NCBI RefSeq assembly: GCF_035917415.1 | Contig: NZ_CP109073.1 | Span: 5,388,001-5,452,000 of the forward strand | Direction of reading: 5' to 3' | Origin: Streptomyces sp. NBC_01803 | Lineage (GTDB): Bacteria > Actinomycetota > Actinomycetes > Streptomycetales > Streptomycetaceae | Length of the DNA: 64,000 nt | Part shown: positions 30,037 to 38,056 of the stretch, one piece after another | How positions within the stretch are numbered: the first letter of the stretch is position 1 | Layout of the letters: the number at the start of each line of letters is the position of its first letter | Notes under the pieces: model-generated | What the model was told of the DNA's origin: nothing | Databases searched by the model: none | Seen by the model: only the letters and a program-made list of their open reading frames with translations | Made by a program: the position numbers and the translations under genes

Positions 30037-30717
30037 CTAGGCCGCCTTCACCTTGGTCGCGTACATGTCCACATACTCCTGGCCGGACAGTCGCATGACC
30101 TCGGTCATCACCTCGTCGGTCACGGCCCGCAGCACATAGCGGTCCCGGTCCATGCCCTCGTACCGCGAGAAGTCCAGCGGCTCCCCGAAACGGACGGTGA
30201 TCCGCCGGCCTGGACCCACCCGCGGCAGCCCCCGGCCGCCCGGCTGGACCCGGTCGGTGCCGATCATGGCGAACGGGACCACCGGCGCCCCGGTCATCAG
30301 CGTCAGCCGCGCGATGCCGGTGCGTCCCCGGTACAGGCGTCCGTCGGGTGACCTGGTGCCCTCGGGGTAGATCCCGAAGACCTTGCCCTCCTCCAGCACC
30401 CGCCGCCCGGTCATCAGCGCCGCGACGCCGCCGTGCCCGCCGTCCCGGTCCACCGGGATCATGCCGACGGCGGTGAAGAACCACGCCATGAGCCGGCCCT
30501 TGAGGCTGCGGCCCCGGACGTACTCGTCCTTGCCGATGAAGAACACCTGCCGCTCCATGACCAGGGGCAGGATGATCGAGTCGATGAACGTGAGATGGTT
30601 GCCGGCCAGGATGACCGGCCCGTCGCCCGGAATCCGCTCGCCTCCCTCGACCCGTGGGCGGAAGAAGAGCTTCAGCAAGGGGCCGACCAGCACCTTCAGC
30701 AGCACGAATCGGGACAA
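30037..30717 (-). CDS. 1-acyl-glycerol-3-phosphate acyltransferase-like (PlsC family)
   Basis: A 226-residue membrane-associated acyltransferase. The catalytic motif HX4D is NHLTFIDS near residue 40; FIGKDEYVRG and the phosphate-binding YPEGTRSPDGRLYRGRTG are motifs 2 and 3. It probably makes phosphatidic acid from acyl donors. TTG 30717 appears to be the start: GGAGGGG lies a few bases upstream at 30721-30727 and the family homology begins at SRFVLLKVLVGP. TTG starts are rare. Confidence 0.88.
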   Translation of the reverse strand: MSRFVLLKVLVGPLLKLFFRPRVEGGERIPGDGPVILAGNHLTFIDSIILPLVMERQVFFIGKDEYVRGRSLKGRLMAWFFTAVGMIPVDRDGGHGGVAALMTGRRVLEEGKVFGIYPEGTRSPDGRLYRGRTGIARLTLMTGAPVVPFAMIGTDRVQPGGRGLPRVGPGRRITVRFGEPLDFSRYEGMDRDRYVLRAVTDEVMTEVMRLSGQEYVDMYATKVKAA

Positions 30718-30954
30718 CTTCCCCTCCGGTCGGTCATGGGCATGCGTGCGCCCGTACGTCTAGGGACGATACTCGTCCCTTCCTTCGCGTCGCGCACCGG
30801 GTTCACACCACCGATACTCAGTTTTGACGCGGATTCCTCATGCGTTTCCTCGCCCGTACCGGTGTGTACAGGGCCGCCCACCAGGATCGGGACGCTATCG
30901 GCCGGCCCGCGAGGACCGCGCGGGCCCACAGCAACGAGCCCTACGGAGTGGACC

Positions 30955-32124
30955 ATGGCAGCTCAGCAGGCGGCAGGCGGGGAATCGGCGCGACCCGGCA
31001 GACGGGCCGTGCTCGGCGTGGCGGTGGCGGGCACCGGAGCCGCCACGTTTCTCGGGGCCGCGGCCCCCGCGGGCCAGGCGGCGGGCCGACCCGCCGCGGG
31101 CGCCGCCGCCCGCGAGCTGCCCAGGCCGACGGTGATCGCCCACCGGGGCGCCTCCGGCTACCGCCCCGAGCACACCCTGGGCTCCTACCAGCTCGGTCTG
31201 GACCTCGGCGCGCACGTCATCGAGCAGGACCTCGTGCCCACCCGCGACGGGCACCTGGTCTGCCGCCACGAGAACGAGATCGGCGGCACCACCGACGTCG
31301 CCGACCACTCCGAGTTCGCCGGCCGCCGCACCACCAAGACGGTGGACGGGCAGTCCATCACCGGCTGGTTCACCGAGGACTTCACGCTCGCCGAGCTCAA
31401 GACCCTGCGCGCCATCGAGCGGGTGCCCGACCAGCGGCCCGACAACACGCTGTACGACGGGCGCTGGACGATACCCACGTACGAAGAGGTGCTGCGCTGG
31501 GCGGCCGACCAGGGCCGTAAGCGGAACGAGCCGGTGTGGCTCTACACCGAGACCAAGCACCCGACGTACTTCCGCTCCGTCGGTCTCGGCCTGGAGGAGC
31601 CCCTGGCCCGCCTGCTCCGCGAGCACGGCCTGCACCGTGCCAACTCCCGTGTCCTGCTCCAGTCGTTCGAGCCGTCCAGCATGGAACGCCTGGCCGGTCT
31701 CGTGGACACCCCGCGGGTCGTCCTCCTCTCCTCGGCGGGCTCCCGCCCCTACGACTTCACCGACTCGGACGACCCGCGCACCGTCGCCGACCTCATCACC
31801 CGCGACGGGCTCCGGGAGATCGCCGGGTACGCGCAGGGCATCGGCCCCACCCTCGACCTGGTCATCCCGCGCCGCCCGGACGGCACGCTGGGCACGCCCA
31901 CCACCTTGGTCGACGACGCCCACGACGCGGGCCTGTTGATCCACCCGTACACCGCGCGGAACGAGAACCGGTACCTGCCCGCCGACTTCCGCCGGGGCGA
32001 CTCGCCCAACGGATACGGCGACGTGTTCGGCGCGCTCCGCGCCTACTTCGAGACCGGTATCGACGGAGTCTTCGCCGATCAGCCCGACACCGCGCTGCTC
32101 GCCGCGGCGGACTTCCGCCGCTGA
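30955..32124 (+). CDS. Exported glycerophosphodiester phosphodiesterase
   Basis: A 389-residue secreted GDPD enzyme hydrolysing glycerophosphodiesters to glycerol-3-phosphate. The N-terminus has a Tat-like signal (RPGRRAVLGVAVAGTGAAT up to about residue 45). Catalytic motifs are VIAHRGASGYRPEHT, VIEQDLVPTRDGHLVCRHE and WLYTETKHPTYF. A likely role is scavenging phosphate and glycerol from lipid head groups. Start at ATG 30955; no strong ribosome site is seen. Confidence 0.92.
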   Translation: MAAQQAAGGESARPGRRAVLGVAVAGTGAATFLGAAAPAGQAAGRPAAGAAARELPRPTVIAHRGASGYRPEHTLGSYQLGLDLGAHVIEQDLVPTRDGHLVCRHENEIGGTTDVADHSEFAGRRTTKTVDGQSITGWFTEDFTLAELKTLRAIERVPDQRPDNTLYDGRWTIPTYEEVLRWAADQGRKRNEPVWLYTETKHPTYFRSVGLGLEEPLARLLREHGLHRANSRVLLQSFEPSSMERLAGLVDTPRVVLLSSAGSRPYDFTDSDDPRTVADLITRDGLREIAGYAQGIGPTLDLVIPRRPDGTLGTPTTLVDDAHDAGLLIHPYTARNENRYLPADFRRGDSPNGYGDVFGALRAYFETGIDGVFADQPDTALLAAADFRR

Positions 32125-32161
32125 CACCCGGAGCGCGAGTCGGGAATCTCACAACGCAGTT

Positions 32162-32185
32162 GGCCCAGGGCCGTAGCCCTGGGTC
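32162..32185 (+). terminator. Hairpin after the GDPD gene
   Basis: Eight-base perfect arms (cccagggc / gccctggg) with a cgta loop, extendable by a G-T and a G-C pair, lie 38 bases after the GDPD stop. The rest of the 187-bp gap to the GNAT gene shows no coding sequence. Confidence 0.6.
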
Positions 32186-32311
32186 CCGGCTCCCTTGCAC
32201 AATGCTGACGGCGCGGGGCTGACCTGCGCCGTCAGGGCAATCGTCGGCCGGACCCGCGACCCTCACCGCACGCCGGGCCGGTCCGACACCTCGCTTGGGA
32301 GGCGTGTGCAC

Positions 32312-32812
32312 ATGGGCATGAGCGTCACGATCGACAGGGCGGCGGAGCAGGACGCCGAGCAGATCCTGAAGCTCCAGTACCTCTGCTACCAGTCCGAGGC
32401 GGAGCTGTACGGGGACTACGCGATCGATCCGCTGACCCAGTCCCTGGAAGCCCTGCGCGCCGAAATGGCCGGTACCACCGTGCTGGTGGCCAGGCTCGGC
32501 ACCGAAGTCGTGGGCTCCGTACGGGGATCGGTCGACGCCGACGGCACGGCCTGCATCGGCAGGCTCTTCGTGCACCCCCGGATGCAGCGCCACGGCCTCG
32601 GCGGCCGGCTGCTGGCCGGGATCGAGGCGCGGCTGGCCGCCGAGCGCGCCGCCGCCCGCTACCGCCTCTTCACCGGGCACCGCAGCGTGGGCAACCTGCG
32701 CCTGTACCGCCGTCTCGGCTACGCGCCGGTGAGCACCGAGGAGGTCTCCCGCCACCTCAGCCTGGTCACCATGGAGAAGGAGATCTCCCGCGACCTCGCC
32801 GCGAGCGCGTAG
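32312..32812 (+). CDS. GNAT family N-acetyltransferase
   Basis: A 166-residue GNAT protein. The acetyl-CoA pyrophosphate-binding motif is RLFVHPRMQRHGLGGRLL near residue 90, preceded by a beta strand VGSVRGSVDADGTACIG and followed by YRLFTGHRSVGNLRLYRRLG. The substrate is unknown. ATG 32312 follows GGGAGG with a 9-base spacing; a second ATG six bases on is possible. Confidence 0.85.
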   Translation: MGMSVTIDRAAEQDAEQILKLQYLCYQSEAELYGDYAIDPLTQSLEALRAEMAGTTVLVARLGTEVVGSVRGSVDADGTACIGRLFVHPRMQRHGLGGRLLAGIEARLAAERAAARYRLFTGHRSVGNLRLYRRLGYAPVSTEEVSRHLSLVTMEKEISRDLAASA

Positions 32813-32842
32813 CGGGGCCCGTCGCCGAGCACGCCGTCCGGT

Positions 32843-33292
32843 TCAGGCCCGGGCGGCGGCGGGGCGCGACCGGCGCAGCCACAGCAGGCCGGTCACCGGG
32901 AGCACGAGGGGCAGGAACAGATAGCCGACGCCGTAGTCCGACCACACCGTCGCGTCCGGGAACGCCGAGGGGTCGGCCAGCGTCCAGGTGCCGACCGCCA
33001 GCACGCCGGTCAGCTCCGCCGCGCAGCACACGAGCGCGATCCGCCGCGCCCCCTCGCCGCCGCGCACCAGGCAGACCGTGATGAAGGCGTACACCAGGGC
33101 GGCGACCGCCGAGAGCACATAGGCGAGCGGCGCCTCGTCGAAGCGCGTGGAGAGCTGGTAGACCGAGCGCGACGCCGCGCCCACCGTGAAGACGCCGTAC
33201 AGCGTCAGCAGCAGCCGTCCCGGGCCCCGCTTCAGATCCGGCCCGGCCGGACGGGCCGCCGGCCCCCGCGATGCCGTCGTCTCCTCAGCCAC
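32843..33292 (-). CDS. Integral membrane protein, four predicted helices
   Basis: A 149-residue membrane protein of no known function. Hydrophobic segments appear at RLLLTLYGVFTVGA, APLAYVLSAVAALVYAFITV, IALVCCAAELTGVLAV and GVGYLFLPLVLPVTGLLWL. The GTG at 33292 is preferred because GGGAGG lies 6 bases upstream within the end of the preceding gene; the frame is open up to 33313. It overlaps the upstream membrane gene by 8 bases, so they are co-translated. Confidence 0.75.
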   Translation of the reverse strand: MAEETTASRGPAARPAGPDLKRGPGRLLLTLYGVFTVGAASRSVYQLSTRFDEAPLAYVLSAVAALVYAFITVCLVRGGEGARRIALVCCAAELTGVLAVGTWTLADPSAFPDATVWSDYGVGYLFLPLVLPVTGLLWLRRSRPAAARA

Positions 33293-33659
33293 CGACGCCT
33301 CCCGCCCACACATCGTCCAGGCGCAGCTCCAGCGCCGCCAGCACCACCGCGCCCGCCGCCACCGTCACCGATCCCCACCTGGTGCGTTCGCCGAGCGAGA
33401 CGACCGCGACCACGGGCAGGCAGAGCGGGACCGAGACCACATAGGACACGAAGACGGCGGTGCCGCCGTCGGCCGGACGCTCACCGCCCGACATCTGGGC
33501 CACCGTGATGCCCGTCTGCACCAGCGTGAGCAGCAGGACGGCACCGACCCCGAGGTAGTGCCAGTCCTTGACCGGCTGGTCCCGGTACGCCGCGTATCCG
33601 CACCAGGCGGCCAGCAGCAGCGCGGCCACGATGATCGTGACCGTCAGCGGGGTGAACAT
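33285..33659 (-). CDS. Integral membrane protein, about four helices
   Basis: A 124-residue membrane protein. Helices are seen at VTIIVAALLLAAWCGYAAY, YLGVGAVLLLTLVQTGITV, FVSYVVSVPLCLPVVAVVSL and SVTVAAGAVVLAALEL. The function is unknown; the pair with the next gene is conserved-looking, and both proteins may act together in the membrane. Confidence 0.75.
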   Translation of the reverse strand: MFTPLTVTIIVAALLLAAWCGYAAYRDQPVKDWHYLGVGAVLLLTLVQTGITVAQMSGGERPADGGTAVFVSYVVSVPLCLPVVAVVSLGERTRWGSVTVAAGAVVLAALELRLDDVWAGGVGG

Positions 33660-33775
33660 GCGCCGACTCTAACGGGGGCCTCCCGCCGCCGGGGGGGAGG
33701 GGCGGGCACGTGGCCCTGACCCCAGCCGTGGAGCTGTGACGTAACGCCATGGGAACGTCTGTTTTACTTGTGCAC

Positions 33776-33874
33776 ATGACCGCGACGAGCATCCGTCCCC
33801 GGACGACCGAGGCATCCACCATGCCCGGTGCTCGTTGTTGTCGCCGCTGTCGCGGCCGAATGTGTGCCCGCTGA
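33776..33874 (+). CDS. Cysteine-rich leader peptide upstream of metN
   Basis: A 32-codon frame starts at ATG 33776 and ends at TGA 33872-33874; it ends in ARCCRRCRGRMCAR, four cysteines in its last 12 residues. Actinobacteria use such cysteine-rich upstream peptides as attenuators for sulfur-metabolism genes. A TTTACT box at 33763-33768 lies 7 bases before the ATG, so the peptide would be leaderless, as in known mycobacterial cases. It is 195 bp upstream of metN, on the same strand. Ribosome stalling at Cys codons would raise metN-metQ expression when cysteine is low. Confidence 0.6.
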   Translation: MTATSIRPRTTEASTMPGARCCRRCRGRMCAR

Positions 33875-33984
33875 GGGCCCCCGCCCGAGCAGCCTCGCGC
33901 CCCGAAGCGACCTCCTGAGCCGCGCCCCGCGCCGCCGGTGATCCCCCGGTTCTCCCGCGGTCCGCCGCGCCCGGCTCGGTGCTC

Positions 33985-34020
33985 CCCCCCGTTCCCGTCA
34001 CGCCCCCCGTTCCCGTCACG
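33985..34020 (+). repeat. Two 18-bp tandem repeats before metN
   Basis: The unit ccccccgttcccgtcacg occurs twice in direct contact (33985-34002, 34003-34020), 49 bases before the metN start. It lies in the leader between the Cys-rich peptide and metN and might affect RNA folding, but no function is evident. Confidence 0.85.
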
Positions 34021-34068
34021 CCCCCGAGGCCGGGCCGTGCCCCGGCACCCGACAGTCACGGAAGTCCA

Positions 34069-35127
34069 GTGATCACCACCACGGACCTGACCAAGGTCTA
34101 CCGCTCGCGCGGCCGAGAGGTCGTCGCGCTCGACGGCGTCAGCATCCACGTCCGACCGGGCGAGGTCTACGGCGTCATCGGCCGCAGTGGAGCCGGGAAA
34201 TCCACCCTTATCCGCTGCCTCAACCTGCTGGAGCGCCCCACCTCCGGCACCGTCACCGTTGACGGCCTCGACCTCACCGCCCTGGCCGGCGGCGGCAACC
34301 GCGCCGGCCGCCCGCTGCGCCGCGCCCGCGGCGGCATCGGCATGATCTTCCAGCACTTCAACCTTCTCTCCTCGCGCACCGTCCAGGGCAATGTGGAGCT
34401 CCCGCTGGAGATCCTCGGGCTCGGTCGCCACGAGCGCGCCCGCAAGGCCCTCGACCTGCTCGACCTGGTCGGCCTCGCCGACAAGGCCCGGGCCTACCCC
34501 GCGCAGCTCTCCGGCGGCCAGAAGCAGCGCGTCGGCATCGCCCGCGCCCTGGCCGGCGACCCCAAGGTGCTGCTGTCCGACGAGGCGACCTCGGCCCTCG
34601 ACCCCGAGACCACCCGCTCCGTGCTGGGCCTGCTGCGCGACCTCAACCGGGACCTCGGTCTCACCGTGCTGCTCATCACCCACGAGATGGACGTGGTGAA
34701 GGCGGTCTGCGACTCCGCCGCCCTGATGGAACGGGGCCGCGTCGTCGAGTCCGGCGCCGTCCCCGAGCTGCTCGCGACCCCCGGCTCGCGCCTCGCGCAC
34801 GAGCTGTTCCCCGTCGGTGGCGCCGCCTCGGCGGCCGGCCGCACGGTCGTGGACATCACCTTCCACGGCGAGAACGCGGCCCAACCGGTCATCTCCCAGC
34901 TCGCCCGGACCCACGCCGTCGATGTCTCCATCCTCGGCGCGGCCATGGACACCGTCGCCGGCCGCCAGGTCGGCCGGATGCGGATCGAGATCCCGGGCCG
35001 CCCCGAGGAGAACGCGGCCCCCCTCGGCTTCCTGCGCGGACAGGGCCTGACCGTCGAACTCCCGGACGTACCCCCCTCAAGACCAGTGCCCTCGTGGCCG
35101 CCACCGCCGCCCTCACCCTCGGCCTGA
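34069..35127 (+). CDS. metN: Methionine ABC transporter ATP-binding protein, fused to foreign tail
   Basis: A 352-residue MetN. Walker A is GRSGAGKSTL (about residues 43-52), the Q-loop IFQHFNLLSS, the signature LSGGQKQRV, Walker B KVLLSDEATSALD and the H-loop LLITHEMD. The C-terminal NIL regulatory domain runs from TVVDITFHGENA to GFLRGQGLTVELPDV. After that the frame reads PPSRPVPSWPPPPPSPSA, which is the metQ signal sequence in another frame. The true C-terminus and the permease gene metI are missing. GTG 34069 is the start by homology (ITTTDLTKVY). Confidence 0.9.
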   Translation: MITTTDLTKVYRSRGREVVALDGVSIHVRPGEVYGVIGRSGAGKSTLIRCLNLLERPTSGTVTVDGLDLTALAGGGNRAGRPLRRARGGIGMIFQHFNLLSSRTVQGNVELPLEILGLGRHERARKALDLLDLVGLADKARAYPAQLSGGQKQRVGIARALAGDPKVLLSDEATSALDPETTRSVLGLLRDLNRDLGLTVLLITHEMDVVKAVCDSAALMERGRVVESGAVPELLATPGSRLAHELFPVGGAASAAGRTVVDITFHGENAAQPVISQLARTHAVDVSILGAAMDTVAGRQVGRMRIEIPGRPEENAAPLGFLRGQGLTVELPDVPPSRPVPSWPPPPPSPSA

Positions 35128-35936
35128 CCGCCTGCGGCACGGACTCGGACCCGGACCCGGACCCCGGGAGAAACGACGCGGACGGACCGCCCGACGCCGC
35201 CGCGCCGCTGACCGTCGCCGCCAGCCCCACCCCGCACGCCCAGATCCTCGCATTCGTCCGGGACAACCTCGCCGAGGACGCCGGACTCAACCTGGAGATC
35301 CGGGAGTTCACCGACTACGTGCTCCCCAACACCGCCGTCCACAGCGGCGAGGTCGACGCCAACTTCTTCCAGCACCAGCCCTACCTGGACGACTTCAACA
35401 CCCACCAGGGCACCGACCTGGTCGGCGTCGTCACCGTCCACCTCGAACCCCTCGGCCTCTACTCCAGCTCCCTCGACAGCGCCGAGAACCTCACCGAGGG
35501 CGCCACCGTGGCCGTCCCCAACGACGCCACCAACGAGGGACGCGCCCTCAAGCTCCTCGCCGACAACGGCCTGATCGAGCTGGCCGAGGGCGTCGGCTCG
35601 GACGCCACCCTCGCCGACGTCACCGACGACCACGGCCTGTCCTTCGAGGAGTTGGAGGCCGCCACCCTCCCGCGCGCCCTGGAGGACTTCGACGCCGCGA
35701 TCATCAACGGCAACTACGCCATCGAGGCCGACCTCGCCCCCGCCGAGGACGCCCTCGTGCTGGAGGAGGCCGAGGGCAACCCCTACGCCAACCTCATCGC
35801 CGTCAGGGCGGGCGACGAGGACGACCCCCGCGTCCGCACCCTCGCCGAGCTGCTCACCTCCGACGAGGTCCGGCAGTTCATCGAGGACACCTACCAGGGA
35901 TCGGTCGTCCCGGCCTTCGGCGAGCCCGCCGCCTGA
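35094..35936 (+). CDS. metQ: Methionine-binding lipoprotein, 5' end damaged
   Basis: A 280-residue MetQ/NlpA-type substrate-binding lipoprotein. The lipobox is LTACG with Cys 15 counted from the GTG; the body has PHAQILAFVRDNLAEDAGL and EFTDYVLPNTAVHSGEVDAN, then FFQHQPYLDDFN, as in the family. In-frame codons upstream (35064-35093) encode GRTPLKTSALV, clearly part of the normal signal peptide, but no ATG/GTG/TTG precedes it before homology breaks into metN. Only GTG 35094 remains and gives a signal peptide without basic residues. Export and function are doubtful, and the permease partner is absent. Confidence 0.8.
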   Translation: MAATAALTLGLTACGTDSDPDPDPGRNDADGPPDAAAPLTVAASPTPHAQILAFVRDNLAEDAGLNLEIREFTDYVLPNTAVHSGEVDANFFQHQPYLDDFNTHQGTDLVGVVTVHLEPLGLYSSSLDSAENLTEGATVAVPNDATNEGRALKLLADNGLIELAEGVGSDATLADVTDDHGLSFEELEAATLPRALEDFDAAIINGNYAIEADLAPAEDALVLEEAEGNPYANLIAVRAGDEDDPRVRTLAELLTSDEVRQFIEDTYQGSVVPAFGEPAA

Positions 35937-36038
35937 CGCCACCGGGCCCGGGCCCCGGCACCAGCCGGGGCCCGGCACCGCGTCCGGCCCGCCGATACTG
36001 CATGCTGTCCCCTCAGACACCAGGCATGGAGTGGCCCC

Positions 36039-36650
36039 ATGACATCCACCTTCCCCGACATCGCCATCAGCACCGACCGGCTGGAGCTGCGCCCGTTCGA
36101 GGAAGAGGACATCCCGGAGCTCACCGCGATGATGAACGACGAACTCACCGCGGCCTGGACCTCCGCTCCCATCCCCTACACCACGGCGGAAGCCCGGCAC
36201 TGGATCACCCGCGTCGCGCCCGCCGAGCGCACCGAGGGCAGAGGCATCGTCCTGGCCATCACCGAGCACCTCACCCACCGGCTCGTCGGCAGTGTCCACC
36301 TGAAGAGCACCAACTGGCGGACCTTGTCCACCGAGGTCGGCTACGTCGTCGCCCCCTGGGCCAGAGGTGAGGGCTACGCGGCCGAGTCCGTGCTGGCCCT
36401 CGTCAAGTGGCTCTTCCACGAGCAGAAGTTCGAACGCCTCGAAGTGCGCACCGCCGCGGGCAACACCGCCTCCCAGCAGGTCGCCCAGAAGATCGGCTGC
36501 GTCAGCGAGGGCGTCCTGCGCAACGCCCTGATAGTCCGCTCCCGCACCGAGGACGGCGGCTGGACCGACATCCGCACCGATCTGATCGTCTGGGGACTGC
36601 TCCCCGAGGACCTTGAGGAAGCCCCCGGAGCCGGGTACCGCGCAGGGTAG
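36039..36650 (+). CDS. RimJ/RimL-type GNAT acetyltransferase
   Basis: A 203-residue GNAT of the RimJ/RimL (ribosomal-protein-alanine) type. It starts with ISTDRLELRPFEEEDIPEL, has EVGYVVAPWARGEGYAAESV as the acetyl-CoA-binding segment, and LEVRTAAGNTASQQVAQKIG then GCVSEGVLRN near the end. The substrate could be a small molecule or protein N-terminus. A gatact box near 35994 may be part of its promoter. Confidence 0.87.
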   Translation: MTSTFPDIAISTDRLELRPFEEEDIPELTAMMNDELTAAWTSAPIPYTTAEARHWITRVAPAERTEGRGIVLAITEHLTHRLVGSVHLKSTNWRTLSTEVGYVVAPWARGEGYAAESVLALVKWLFHEQKFERLEVRTAAGNTASQQVAQKIGCVSEGVLRNALIVRSRTEDGGWTDIRTDLIVWGLLPEDLEEAPGAGYRAG

Positions 36651-36697
36651 GCTCGTCGCCGTCCACGATCTGCGACCAGTCCAGGAGCACCCCGACC

Positions 36698-37933
36698 ATG
36701 GCCGACCGTGTCACGGTGATCGGATGGGACGGCTCCCCGCTCGACCCGGCCGCGCGCGCCGCGCTCCGCGCGGCCACCCTGGTGGCCGGCGCTCCCCGCC
36801 ACCTGGCCCTGCCCGAAGTCCCGGGCCATGCCGAGCGGGTGACCCTCGGCAGCGTCGCCCTCGCCGCCCGGCGCATCGCCGCCCACCGCGGCACCGCCGT
36901 CGTCGTGGCGGACGGCGACCCCGGCTTCTTCGGCGTCGTCCGCGCCCTGCGCGACCCGGAACACGGTCTCGAAGTCGAGGTCGTCCCCGCCGTATCCGCC
37001 GTCTCGGCCGCCTTCGCCCGCGCCGGGATGCCCTGGGACGACGCCCGCGTCGTCGTCGCCAATCCCCGCACCCTGCGCCGGGCGGTCAACGTCTGCCGTG
37101 CCCATCCCAAGGTCGCCGTCCTCACCTCGCCCGGCGCGGGCCCGGCCGAAATCGCCCTGCTGCTGGGCCGGGTGCACCGCACGTTCGTCATCTGCGAAGC
37201 CCTGGGCACCGACCGGGAGCGCGTCTCGGTCCTGACCTCCGACACCGTCTCGCAGCACCAGTGGACCGACCCCAACCTGCTGCTCGTGATCGGCGGCAGC
37301 GGCTCCCCGCACACCGCCGACGGCGCCGGCTGGCTGGCCGGGCTCGCCCCGGGCGGCGAGGGCCGGCCGCGCGGCTGGGGCCTGGCCCCGGGCGAGTACC
37401 TGCTGCCGGACCCGGGCCCCGCCCCGGACGCCCCCGGGCGCGACCCCCGGCTGCGCGCCCTGGAGCTGGCCGTCCTCGGCCCTCGTGTCGGCGACCTGAT
37501 GTGGGACATCGGAACGGGCGATGGGCTGACCGCCGTCGAGGCCGCCCGCTTCGGCTCCGCCGTCATCGCCGTCGACCGCGACGCCCAGGCCCTCGCGCGC
37601 GCCGAGGCCACCGCGCGGCGCCTCGGCGTCCAGCTCCATACCGTCAACGGTGTCGCCCCGCACGTCCTCGAAGACCTGCCTGAGCCCGATGTGATCCGGG
37701 TCGGCGGCGGCGGCCCGCGCACCCTCGCCGCGTGCGCCGACCGCCGGCCGCAGCGCGTCGTGACGCACGCGATGACGCGCGATCAGGCCGAGACCGTGGG
37801 CCGCGTGTTGAACGCCGCCGGGTACGCCGTGGAGTGCACGCTCGTGCAGTCCGTCGAGCTGGAGACGCACGACTGGTCCGAACGCGGCAGGTCCGTCGTC
37901 TTCCTGCTCGCGGGCCGCCGACCGAACCCGTGA
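36698..37933 (+). CDS. cbiE/cobL: Precorrin-6Y C5,15-methyltransferase (CbiE-CbiT fusion)
   Basis: A 411-residue bifunctional corrin-ring methyltransferase. The N-terminal half (CbiE, tetrapyrrole methylase fold) has DGDPGFFGVVRALR and VVPAVSAVSAAFARAGMPWD; the C-terminal half (CbiT) has the SAM-binding GDLMWDIGTGDGLTAVEAAR. It methylates C5 and C15 and decarboxylates the side chain in cobalamin synthesis. It is the first of a cobalamin group with bluB-cobT and the CysG-like gene. ATG 36698 follows AGGAG. Confidence 0.93.
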   Translation: MADRVTVIGWDGSPLDPAARAALRAATLVAGAPRHLALPEVPGHAERVTLGSVALAARRIAAHRGTAVVVADGDPGFFGVVRALRDPEHGLEVEVVPAVSAVSAAFARAGMPWDDARVVVANPRTLRRAVNVCRAHPKVAVLTSPGAGPAEIALLLGRVHRTFVICEALGTDRERVSVLTSDTVSQHQWTDPNLLLVIGGSGSPHTADGAGWLAGLAPGGEGRPRGWGLAPGEYLLPDPGPAPDAPGRDPRLRALELAVLGPRVGDLMWDIGTGDGLTAVEAARFGSAVIAVDRDAQALARAEATARRLGVQLHTVNGVAPHVLEDLPEPDVIRVGGGGPRTLAACADRRPQRVVTHAMTRDQAETVGRVLNAAGYAVECTLVQSVELETHDWSERGRSVVFLLAGRRPNP

Positions 37934-38035
37934 CCGGGAGCCCACGCGGGCCCAGGTAGGCTGATGGATCGTTGTGCCGTCAGCCGGACTTGGGGGTATG
38001 TCCCGCGATGTCCGGGGTTGGAAGGAGCACCTGCG

Positions 38036-38056
38036 ATGGGCGAGGTGGACGTATGA
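38036..38056 (+). other. Hexapeptide upstream frame overlapping bluB-cobT start
   Basis: Directly after a GGAAGGAG site, ATG 38036 opens a six-codon frame (MGEVDV) whose TGA overlaps the ATG of the fusion gene (ATGA). It could couple translation of the large gene to a tiny leader, or it may simply be chance. No in-frame longer alternative for the main gene is apparent. Confidence 0.3.

Noticed and set aside
36660..38052. Cobalamin riboswitch upstream of the cobalamin genes
   Set aside because: I looked for the conserved B12-box-like sequence in the leaders of cbiET, bluB-cobT and cobA and saw none; gaps of 47-119 bp are also too short.
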